The notes beneath the pieces are model-generated. The model made no database searches, was not told the DNA's origin, and saw only the letters and a list, made by a program, of their open reading frames with translations. A stretch of DNA of 64,000 nucleotides from Rotaria macrura (taxonomy: Eukaryota; Rotifera; Eurotatoria; Philodinida; Philodinidae). This document shows, in pieces, positions 37,920-48,256 of this stretch. Every line of letters begins with the position of its first letter. The first letter of the stretch is position 1. Where the stretch lies: the NCBI GenBank assembly GCA_900239685.1, contig OENT01000148.1:122463-186462 (forward strand). The letters run 5' to 3'. The position numbers and the translations under genes were made by a program.

Positions 37920-40865
37920 TCACCAAAATGCATCGCATCGATCGACAGCTGCTTTAAGGAAATCCTTATGAATTGCGTATAATTCTAGTTTTCGATCAAT
38001 TGGACACCAAACAACTTTTTCTGCATCGTCACCTATGAAGAATTCAACGAATAAAAACAAAGTTCTTTTACTTATTTCAATGTCATACCAGCAAATAAAT
38101 TGAGATTTTCTGTCAATTGACCTGTTTCATCATGAAAATGCCTAAGAAATGTTATTTCATATACAATATGAATTTTTCTGTTGAATTGAACCTACATTGC
38201 TACTGATTCCATCCATGCATTATCTGTATTTCGAGGATCATCAACGTAGGATTCATACAATTTATAACCATTGGAAAATAATCGTTTTACACAAGTTTGT
38301 TCAAGACCACCACGTGCTGCCTCTTCTTGAAATTCACGCATGACGGTTTGCGATATATTTTCACCAGGATCGACCATACCCTTTTAATAGCAATGAAAAT
38401 TATAATCGATTCAGACACATACTATACGTATATAAAGCTTACTCCAGGCAAGGCCCACTGTTTTGTGTCACGTCGTCGAATAGCAACAAATTCAAGAACA
38501 GGTTTCAAACGATCATGTGCATTCATTCGACGATAAACTACAGAACCATTTTCATCACGCATCCAACTAAGAATAACAAAATAATCATCGAATAGGAATT
38601 GTGTGCTCTGCAACTTTCATCTATACCGAGTTACAACTGGATCACCTGCATGATTAGGACCCCAATGATATAGACGACCACGACCAGTCACTAAAAAAAG
38701 AATGAAATCCTCATAGATTTCATATGGCTATTTCAGAATGAATTCCGAAGAAATGTTTTTGTAAATTACCAACAGCAAAAATACAATATATAATATTGAC
38801 CTTGACATCAACCGAAAAAAAGGAAATTGTAAATAAAAAGTTAACGTTTCATTTACATCAAGAGTATAACGTAAAAATAGTTCATTTTTTTTTAATTAAA
38901 ATACAAATCAAATCTGCATTCGATTGCTGATGCACTCATATCAAGTTTTAGTACGAAATTCGACAATGATACTATACTTCTATCTTCATGCAATCAACTC
39001 TTCAAGAGGCTTACTGACATTCGTCGAAAGCTTTTCCTTATCTCATCATACAAACTCTATCGACATGTGCAAGTCCTAGAGTGTTGTGTTGGTTTTATTT
39101 CAAATTAGAAACTTCCTATTGGGTTTTATGCCTTGCATAAAAATCTCTTTGAGTTTGGTAACGATATGATTTTTTAATTGTATCGATTAGATTTCTCAAG
39201 ATAAAAGGAAGAGTTTTTCTTTTCTTTGCGTAACTATTCAATATTATTTATATATTCAGTAGCTTCGCTTTTTACACGACATTGAATATTATCTCTTTCT
39301 GTTTAACTGAAAGCAATGAAGCAGAAAAATATGACGGTCTTTCTATTGAAAATAATGTTGCCTACTGTTCTTTCTATGATTTTACAAGCGACCAAATTAG
39401 CTATTCAGAAATTCATATAAAAACAATTTGCTACAATCATTAGTCGTTTTTAGTTTTAACATACAAGCAATAGCAACAGTTTGCTATTTGATTGTAAAAA
39501 TAAACTCTAATTTTTTTCTCTGTACTCGTTTTCTTTTTTGTTTTGACATGATTAATAAAATAGACTCGTAGCTATAGATTAGTTCTGGGTAAAACATGAT
39601 ACTCTTTCTTACTTCCTGTCCTTCCTACTGGATTTTTGGGTCGTTGAGTTATTGGATCAATTTCATAAAAACCAGTAAAACTTCGTCGATCAATTTTGTT
39701 ATCGATTTGATTGAAATTTTTGACAAACGATCTAAATTAAATCATGTTACTATCAGATTTTTCTTTGAAGAAACCAAAAATAAAAATGAAAGCCGTTGAC
39801 TAACGGATCACATGAATCAGCTTTTGGATTATGTTGAATTTTCTTAGTTGTGTATTCAACTGGTTTATAATCTGGAAAATCCATACTCCACGATACTTTA
39901 TCATCAGGAACATGAAAACGCTTAATAAAAACAAAGAAACAAAAAAAAGAACACAATCGATTATTTACTATTAAATAAACATCAACTAACTTGTGCTTCA
40001 CTGTCATATACTAAGGATCGGCATTTGTAATGAGTTTGCAATACTTTATAAGATCGACTTATCGGTCTTTCTTTTAAAGACTATATGTAAATTTCTAGTT
40101 CATAAATTTCGACTTCCTATTGAGAGAATGAACTTACATTAGAGCTTCTGTATCTTGAATATTCATTCTCAGTTCGTCTTGCTATTTTTGAATAACAAGG
40201 GATTTGCCAATCTTGATTAGAAGAAACAGAAGCCTAAAAATATTTAAAAAACCGAGACCTTTTACAAGCAAAGACAAATTTAAAATCTACGCAAATGTTA
40301 TGATAAATATCAATCCCGTTATCTTCAGCACTACTCATTTATGAAAGAAATGACACGCTAAAACAATATTTAGTTTACTCTTTAGTTCTTACAAGAGATT
40401 GACCAAATTTTTAAGAATCATGTTAGAGACAGTCGTGACTAATTCATTGAATCTCATCGAAAATGAATATTTTGTGAGATGTAATGTATTCGATATGTTC
40501 AGAAAGAATAACGATAAGCTTACTCTAGTTGATGCCTGATATTGAGCATCTCGATATCGACAATATTGTTGTACGTTGGATTCACTATTCATAATTGTGG
40601 TTTTCTGAGTGTAAAATTTACCTGGATCAAAGCGAAAAGTTCGACTTTGTTGTTTAATTAACTTAAAAGGAACTTTGTCAGGATTGCTTATTTGTTGATG
40701 TTCTGCAGAACGGTACGGTACGTAATTTTGTATTTTCTCCGTTTGTTGATGGCAAGAAAAGTATTTTTTGACGATTGGTGCATAAAAAAGTGAATTGCTG
40801 AAATCGTTTCTTCTAAGAGTAAAATTCTCGTCTTCCGGCGAACGAGAAAATGTTGTGGCAATCAT
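37920..40865 (-). CDS. nudt9: NUDT9-type ADP-ribose pyrophosphatase
   Basis: Common exons: 40233-40138, 40080-39991, 39920-39805, 39731-39613, 38690-38627, 38566-38443, 38380-38196, 38141-38089 and 38032-37920. They follow one of two first exons, both ending in phase 0: 40865-40524 (114 codons; 433 residues in all) or 40338-40291 (16 codons, starting MSSAEDNG; 335 residues, nearer the usual 350). The enzyme hydrolyses ADP-ribose to AMP and ribose 5-phosphate. Family motifs: SWSMDFPDYKPVEYT, NPVGRTG, GRGRLYHWGPNHAGDP and YVDDPRNTDNAWME. The Nudix box GMVDPGENISQ..REFQEE keeps the catalytic REF-x-EE glutamates, unlike the inactive REIL form of the vertebrate TRPM2 domain. No channel segments are present, so this is the stand-alone enzyme. 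It could modulate ADP-ribose levels relevant to the nearby ART genes, but no direct link is shown. Confidence 0.93.
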
Positions 40866-41429
40866 AATGCTTTACCAAGTCTTAATGCTTTTTCTTTCCA
40901 TTCCTTCTACGTGAAATAAACATCTTTTTTTTCCTTTTCTTGAATCAAAAATGTCGAATGACAACAGACGAGAAAAAGTAAGGCCATATCATTGGCGTTG
41001 ATTATAAAATATTCTTTCCTTTTTAGTCAAGGTTATTAAAAAAAACCTACACCCCCTGATTTTTTTTACAAAACAAGCAATTGCAATGGTAGTTACAGTT
41101 ATTCGGTAAATTTTCAGATGCCATCTTCACGACTGCTAAACATCGTATGATTGCTGATGATTTGTTTTGTTTTTCTTTTCATTTCTGAATCGATGAGAGT
41201 CATTTTCCATGTTCTCTCTCTTCTGTAGGAGAGAGAAAATGAAAAATCTCGTTGTGATATGAATAAAAATATGCGTAGGCGGAGAAAATAGTTTGTTTTT
41301 TTCGTGTTTTGTATGATAAAAAACCCAAACTAATTACGATCCATTTCATAAAATATATCTCACATTCAATAACCGACATTCATTATGTAAACCATGTGTC
41401 TTTTTCTGTCAGGTTATTTTTATATATTT
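40866..41429. other. Spacer between nudt9 and the Cys-rich gene
   Basis: AT-rich, both flanking genes on the minus strand. It would contain the NUDT9 promoter and the 3' untranslated region of the neighbouring gene. Nothing else is seen. Confidence 0.5.
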
Positions 41430-42336
41430 TCAAGTCAAATGAAATAACTCGGCAAAAAAAACACCGCACATGTTTCTAGCTCGATTAAAAGACAAAATAA
41501 AAAGCATGAAAAACAATATCGATGGTGATAGCTGTGAAATTTGAGTTTCATTTGCCAATGTGTTTTTCTCAATAAAAAAGCTAATTTTATCTTGACAACG
41601 AGAATCATCGTCCAATTTATCTGTACAACCGAATAGGCCACCAGGGCATTCACGATTAGCCGATTTTTCAATGTAATCCAAGAAAACAGTTAACTGTGCA
41701 ACATCGCCAGCCACGGGCGTTATTGTACAGTTTGTTATGTATAGAAGTGCACACGTATGATATTCATATGCATCTTTACACCATTTTAATTTTTCTTGTG
41801 CCGACCAACGACGATCGAAACGGACACGATTTTCAATAATTGGACTACATTGTGACCCAGCCTAATGAATATTTGAAACTAGAACATTATTGATTTATTT
41901 TTTTTCTAAAGTTCTTTCTTACCTTTTCTAAATTACACACAGGTATTGGTGTAGTTGTTGAACGATATTTTGTACTTGCCATTGTTTTTAATGTTGTTCG
42001 ACATTTATATTGTATAGGACTTGTTTCATTGAAATCACTACAATATTTTCCAACACGTAATGCATTACGTCGAAGTTGAATATCAAGTGATGCTAATGCG
42101 GCAGCATATTCCGTGCGCATATCGCAACAAAGTAAATGTTCATTGACACAATCAGCAAATACTTTGCCGGCATCACAATAGGCAAGTAATTGTTCTGGTG
42201 TATACAATTGAGATTTCATTAAATCTTCATCATCCTTTGATGGTCCTTGTGGACAATCAGCTGCTTTCCATATATCACATTCAAAACTATTCGAAATAAG
42301 ACATATAAAGATGAAAAATGTGAATTTATAGAACAT
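41430..42336 (-). CDS. Secreted or surface Cys-rich protein with duplicated domain
   Basis: Two exons, 42336-41923 and 41861-41430, phase 0, 281 residues. Residues 1-19 are a signal peptide (MFYKFTFFIFICLISNSFEC). Each exon carries one copy of a related Cys-rich unit: EQLLAYCDAGKVFADCVNE..LCC in exon 1 and EKLKWCKDAYEYHTCALLY..NC in exon 2, each with the same C-x9-C-x(6-7)-C framework. A hydrophobic stretch (SPSILFFMLFILSF) lies about 20 residues from the C-terminus; it could be a GPI signal or a membrane segment, though the tail after it is polar for a GPI signal. I do not recognise the family. The layout resembles nematode T20D4.11-like (DUF19) domains, but that is a guess. The organism probably has a family of such proteins. 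Confidence 0.75.
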
Positions 42337-43725
42337 TTCGAATATGTAACCAGTACATGTTAGAACAACAACAACGAATGAATTTGTTTTTATTTTTTTT
42401 TTGCCTGTTCGTTAGTAGGATTAGATACAAAGATAAACAAACGATCGGTTAAGTATGCATGGCGCTAAAACAATATATATTCATATGAAATAAATGATGT
42501 AATGTATCTATTAACGATCGTTCAAACCACGTATGACGTGTTGCTCATATAATCACTATGAATCTATTCGAATCAATTTCTACTATTGAAGTTCTTCTTT
42601 CGATTGTTCATTATATCGTTGTCATTTCTTTTCTCATAATGTTAGGTCAAATTACTTGGACTTTATTTTTAATATATAAAGAAAAACAGCACGACACTAT
42701 TCATGAAAATGAAAAAGCCTTCAACGAATGAATCGAGGTCACAAAATTGAATTATTCTATTTGATGAAAATTAATCGGATACAGACGCTTTCGATTGCTT
42801 GTCTCTCATGAAAGTCGATATGTGTGATTTCAAAACGTCTTTTTGGATATTTAACGGTGATAACAAATAAAAATACACATGTGAATATTTTCGTTTTTAG
42901 TTAGATAAAATATGTTGATATGATTTTATGTTGATAACGAAAGACTCGCAAGATAAATCGTATCAAACGCCCTCTTTTACGTATGATTGAATTCAATGAT
43001 CATCTGTCATCTTTCGTCAGTAATGAAGAAAATAATAATAATGATAAACGTGTTCGCTTAGGCAAGAATAAACAATATCCAATGTCGTTTTTTTACTTTG
43101 ACGAGAGGTGGGGATAAGAGGGAGATAAAACTTCTTTTCATATTAATTCTTGAGGTATAAATTTTGTTATTGGCAAAAGTATTTTAGTCCATAAGGATTA
43201 GCTTATTATAATAAAATTGGGATTTGAGTTTCTTTTCAAAGCTAATTGAATGATTGCAAAAATACGAATTACACTATTCGAAATCCTTTCTCAACAGTAC
43301 ACTTATCAACTCATACTTATAGAACAGAAAACGTCTTCAATAAAAAATCATTTTGATAATAAATAACATCATTCGGGTGTTAATTTGGTGACTTGTGAAG
43401 AAACAATTAAAATTCGTCTGATAAATAACGGTATTCTCCGATACATATATTTTTCTTTTCTTTTTCTTCTTTTATACAAAAAAAAACTGTAGGATGACAA
43501 GGAAAAATCGAAGCATAAAAAGAGAAAAAAAAGAAAAACTACACGCACATCGATGTTTTTAATCTTTAACTCAACTGCGCCCAATTTTGAAATGAACGTC
43601 TTAATCAATCAGACAAGAAACAAAAGATAGAGCGAGTATATGAAGACCAGGAAGATAAAGCATAGAAGACAAAAAGAAGAAGAAGAAGAAGAAAAAAAGA
43701 TTTTCACATCAACTTGATTGTATGC
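42337..43725. other. Intergenic region upstream of the Cys-rich gene
   Basis: AT-rich and without recognised exons. It ends in a short GAA tract (about 43676-43692) just beyond the SAR1 stop codon. It probably contains the SAR1 3' untranslated region and the promoter of the Cys-rich gene. Confidence 0.5.
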
Positions 43726-44669
43726 CTACAGATATTGTGACAGCCATCGAAACGCTTCACCATAACCTTCACGTCTCAGTACACTACACATAAATAATTC
43801 CATTGGACGACCAGCTACATCCGAACGAGCTACATTGCCTTTGCCTGTTGTGGCTGTCGATATACCAAGTAAATATCGAAGTTCTTGTTCGCTCACTGCT
43901 CCCGGTAAGTCAATTTTATTACCAAGTACAACAACGGGTGCATTAGCTACTTGTTCATCGGTTAATAAACTCTACATAAATGACAAAAACAAATTTTCTG
44001 GTTTATTTTTTTTTTTGACATTCGAAATAAATCCAAAAAACTATACAAACATCAAGTTCAGCTTTGGCTTCAGCAAACCGAGTGCGATCAACTGCATCGA
44101 CAAGAAAGACTATTGAATCAACAGCCGGAAAATAATCTTTCCATACACGACGAGCTTTATATAAGAAGAAAACATTTGCATTTCAAAAAAAAGCATACTC
44201 TTTTATCAGATTCGTTCAATACAATAAGAATAAAAAACATTCTTACCTTGAGCATGGCCACCTAAATCAAATGTTGTAAATTTCATATTACCCATGACTA
44301 ATTCTTCGGAAGCTATAAATAAAACAACACTAATTTTGTATATAGATATCAAAAATAAATGCTGTACTTGGATGTAATGTTGGTACATGTTGTGCGAGTC
44401 GATCATCTTTGAGCATATGCAACAGTGTCGTCTAATAGATGACAAGAGACAGAAAAAAATCATTTCAGTTTTTTTTAATTTATATGGAGCTTCACTTTCG
44501 TCTTACTTTCCCGGCATTATCAAGGCCCAGAAATACAAGTTTACCACTTTTTTTGTGGAGACCTATATCATATAAAACAAATCAATACTATTGATATTCA
44601 AGGTTGAATTCGATGACGTATACCAAGCGTTGTTAAAATACTGGTAAACCAATCCCATAAAAAACTCAT
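43726..44669 (-). CDS. sar1: SAR1 small GTPase (COPII coat assembly)
   Basis: Six exons: 44669-44624, 44562-44507, 44431-44368, 44312-44247, 44154-44051 and 43971-43726. Phases agree; 193 residues, close to the usual 198. The N-terminal amphipathic helix [12 protein letters not shown] replaces the myristoylated start of ARFs, as in SAR1. The GTP-binding motifs are all present: GLDNAGKTTLL (P-loop), PTLHPTSEEL (switch I), [11 protein letters not shown] (switch II; SAR1 has His where Ras has Gln), [10 protein letters not shown] (base recognition) and [13 protein letters not shown]1 recruits SEC23/24 to endoplasmic reticulum exit sites. Introns are short. The exon 5 acceptor is AAG and its donor GTTTGT, both weaker than usual. 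Confidence 0.97.
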
Positions 44670-45466
44670 TGTGATTTATTGATTATCTAAGTTGGCTCTG
44701 ATTAAAATCTGGAAAAAAAACTTTTAGCATTTTTAACAAACAAGGACTCGAGTGATTATTTGCAGCGTTCCGAATGGAATTCGAAAAGAAAATGGTTTCG
44801 TGCACTTTGGTTTATTGAACAAAACGTATCGGTACACTTTACTTTAGTAACCAAAGGGTACCACAGTGTATATATCGAAACTTACGGTATAATCTAGAAA
44901 AACACGAGTTCATTTTCATATCTGCTAAACAAACTATTCGCTTCATGTTAAAAGAGGAAAGAAAAAAAATGGTGAATACTGTCCGTAAGAAAAAAAATAC
45001 TAAAAGTAGCACTAGTCGATAGTAAAAATGAAAAGCAAAGGTCATATCGTTCAAAGTCAGCTTTTCGCATACCCTGATATTAGAATTAATTCATTTACAA
45101 ACAGATTTCTCGATAGAGCGCAAAGTGTTAATTTTGTAGACAAAGTGTTCTGCGTACACTTTGTTTTTGTCAACAGCGTGCAAAACAGCGTGTACTCGAG
45201 ACTTAGCAAGGGTTCTGTACACGTTGATTATGCTGGGTACACCTGCTATTCGTATCGCTGATTATTTGTTACTTGCAGGGCCACGTGTTTCAAGAATAGA
45301 TTTGGTTTATTTTTCAGCCAGTTACTTCTTTATTCGTGACCCTCAACAATGAAGTATGCATGGATTAGCGACATCTGTTCATTTTTGTTTCAAAATAGAC
45401 ACTCATGAACGAACTCCATTTTTCCGAAATGAAAATAAATAAAATGAAAAACATCCATTTATTATA
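44670..45466. other. SAR1 upstream region
   Basis: Presumed SAR1 promoter followed by sequence of unknown origin. The motif GTACACTTT occurs near 44832 and again near 45155, with AAAGTGT copies beside the second. No coding exon is recognised. Confidence 0.4.
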
Positions 45467-45760
45467 GTGAAAACTATGCCACTGGATAAATCATTATCTG
45501 CTATTGTTGACTTAAATCAAGATTTGCATCCATTTTTCATTTTCAGCAATATTTCTAGTGCTTGTCAACACTATGTAGGTACATTTAAAAAAATGAAACT
45601 GATCAAAAAAAACAGGCGACAATTCTTTCACGGACAGTCGTTTGAGTAATATTTTTCTCCTGACTATTGAACGTGATACAGATATCAATATCGAGCAAAT
45701 CATTGACAGTTTTTCAGTGATTCTCGAACATTGTGGAATCATGCTAAAATACTTCTAATG
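45467..45760 (+). pseudogene. Relic of a hAT transposase C-terminus
   Basis: Two adjoining plus-strand frames give the typical end of hAT transposases: a KMKLIKK segment at about 45590, then RLSNIFLLTIERDTDINIEQ and IIDSFS at about 45630-45720, ending in TAA. A frameshift separates the two parts and nothing upstream is readable as the catalytic region, so this is a dead fragment. The hAT C-terminus is the dimerisation region and is often the last recognisable part of decayed copies. Confidence 0.6.
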
Positions 45761-46456
45761 TGTTTTTTACGAGATTCAAGATTTTTCTGATAGCTGAATA
45801 CTAATGTATCTTGATTCACGTGAGGAGTGATTTCGACAGGATAGCACAATCGTAATCGCCAGAGTATGCAAGTAGTATTTCCATCCAAGAGTTTCCGATT
45901 TTTCTACCGTATCTGTTCTTCGGGATAATTGGCCTGAGAGTATCGTGTGCTTTTATTTTTAGCAAAATCAGTTTTACATATATGAACATAATAGGTAGAT
46001 GAAGAAATTCACAGCATAGTGAAAGATATACGATGATAACATCGTGGATGTGTACGATAGATCTGTTGTTGGAAATGAGCTTTACTGTAGACGTGTCTAA
46101 GAGAAAAAAATGAATAGACGCTAATCGTTTAGGTTTTGACGAAAGTCTATAGAAATTTTTCATGATAGTATATAAGCTGAAGAGAATAAGTTAAACAAGC
46201 AGACAAGACGTCATATGTTCAGATAGTGTCACAGTACCTGATATTTGAGTTTTCACAACTAACATAAGAGACAAAACAAATGAATATATGACAAAATACG
46301 ATTTTCCTTTTCTCGGCTGAGTCTGCACTGCCTAATAGATATGACGGAGAGTTTTGATTTAATGACGAACCAAGCCTTTGACTGTTAAATAACACATGAA
46401 TAGTTGTCGCTAAACAGTGTCGTTGAGAAATTCATATTATTGGTTTTACATATGAG
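45761..46456. other. Flank between hAT relic and hAT element
   Basis: No gene recognised. A 115-codon minus-strand open frame (46163-45816) has no family resemblance and no splice or promoter support, so it is not called. Confidence 0.4.
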
Positions 46457-47709
46457 TAGGGGCGTAACCATAAAATTCTCGTTGAGGGAAGGGGGGGGGG
46501 GCTCTGCTCACCCCAGTTTTTTGGAGTTGAAAAACAAGACGTTGAGCAGTACTTGAGAGTGCAATGGAAACAATAATAATGTTCAAACTTTTATCACCAG
46601 CAAAATAATAATAAATTAAGCAACAATGCAATACAAAAAAAACTATCGGAACAAAATTCTAGTATTATTACGATTAACCGCAAATTGATCAATGACTTGT
46701 TCAAAATCTATATTAATATCACGTTCAATCGATAGGATACAAAGATCGCTGAAGCGTTCATTTGCCATAGTTGTCCTTATGCGTGTTTTGATTAGCTTAA
46801 TCTTGTAACTGGTTCATTATCAATAACACGAGATAGTTGTGAATCAAATAATTGTGAAACAACATTTTGATTGTCAGCATCATTAGGTTCTTCATGAGAA
46901 GAATTGTGCTTTTTCTGAGTTAACGAAAAGAAGAAATCAAGAGTTTTCCTTTGATTATTACTCGCGAATCAACGTCATATGTTGTGTGCAGAAATGAGCG
47001 TATCTTTTACAGCACATGTGCAGAGATATTCATGATATGATATGTATATGTAATTAAATTACGCATTCCGTTTTTATCGTTTTATCTTTTGAAGATATTG
47101 CTTTTTCTGAATTACATTAATAAATAGATGTTTGATCGTCATGTGTCACAAAATTCAAAGAACAAGCGTATTCTGATCATGCAGTCAGTAATGTAAAATA
47201 ATCCATTAAAATGCATTGATTTTGAACGAGTCTTCTCAAATTTTATCATTATTTCTTTGGAATCCATTGCAATACATTAAAAATGTGCAAAAAATGCATT
47301 AGAACTAATTAAGAGCTTGCAGAACAAAAACACATTATAATGCATTTTTTTCTCAAATTTTTCATTAATCGTAATGCATTTCAAAGATATAATGATCAAA
47401 GTTTTGAAGATTCGTTGAAAATCAATGCATTATAATGCATGAAAAAGGTTGCATTGTAATTACATTACGTAGATTATTTATCAAAAATAATTAAAAATAA
47501 TGTCCATTATTTTACATTATTGCCTACATGGGTGATAATATCTTTTATATTCTGTTATAGAAGATATTGTATATAATAATGCTTTATTCATATAACATTT
47601 ATATGCACATCAAAATTACAAACACAAACATAAAAAAGTTCCGAAATAAAAAAATTTTGTTGAGGGGGGGGGCTCAGCTCCACCTAGCCGTCATCTGGTT
47701 ACGCCACTA
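46457..47709 (-). mobile_element. Non-autonomous hAT-like element with target duplication
   Basis: Ends: TAGGGGCGTAACCA on the left and, read inwards, TAGTGGCGTAACCAG on the right. Both are followed within about 30 bases by a long G run and GCTC. The 8-bp flanks CATATGAG (46449-46456) and CATTTGAG (47710-47717) agree at seven positions, the size expected for hAT. The minus strand at about 46,960-46,660 keeps a decayed transposase: QRKTLDFFFSLTQKK, then NEPVTRL, then after a one-base shift KLIKTRIRTTMANERFSDL and IERDINIDFEQVIDQFA, the hAT dimerisation end. The catalytic core is missing, so this is an internally deleted copy. The right half carries repeated TGCATT motifs. Confidence 0.85.
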
Positions 47710-47717
47710 CATTTGAG

Positions 47718-48256
47718 TATCTTTCGATTTTCTATTCATTGTCAACGACATTCTTTTCAAAACGGTATGCAGTTTGAAGAGAAACATTATGTATATAGAA
47801 AAGACTTAGCAACACAGACTTGCAATGTTTCTCATACTGGATATGTTAAGATGACAGATGGATAACTACTGCTGCTGATGATGACTAGTATGAAAGGAAC
47901 ACCTATCCATTTAAAATCGAACTTTTGCCATCATGAATTCTATCATGTCTCGATGCATTTTTGGGTCAATCGATAAGAGACAGTTCAAGTATCATCCTCG
48001 GTATTCATGGAAATAACTCACAGTTAGCATTGAAAGTGCTCTAGTCTGGGTTTAGTCGATGTTTCAATTATTTTTCTGTTGATGACAAGAGAAAGTGTAA
48101 ACAAAAGATCGTGTGATTTTTTTAATTTTTTCCTTCTATACGTTATTAATTTTATGGATTTGGCATTTTTCTTAAAAAATGTATACATAGACTTATGTCG
48201 AATCAATGAGGTTATCTTATTAATATATTGATACATATATCTGAAATAAAATATTC
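47718..48256. other. Spacer between hAT element and TPR-ART gene
   Basis: AT-rich, no recognised exon. It contains the 3' flank of the TPR-ART gene. Confidence 0.5.

Noticed and set aside
38192..38377. Treating the Nudix exon as a separate small gene
   Set aside because: It joins in phase to upstream and downstream exons with the rest of the NUDT9 sequence.
37920..40865. TRPM2-type channel with a NUDT9 domain
   Set aside because: No channel or transmembrane exons are found; the length and the intact REF-x-EE motif fit the stand-alone enzyme.
45816..46163. 115-codon minus-strand frame beside the hAT relic
   Set aside because: Hydrophobic, no domain, no splice or start context; probably chance.
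46490..46500. Run of consecutive G bases as a special structure
   Set aside because: It is mirrored near the other end of the hAT element (C run when read inwards), so it is part of that element's terminal repeat; its exact length may also be a sequencing artefact.
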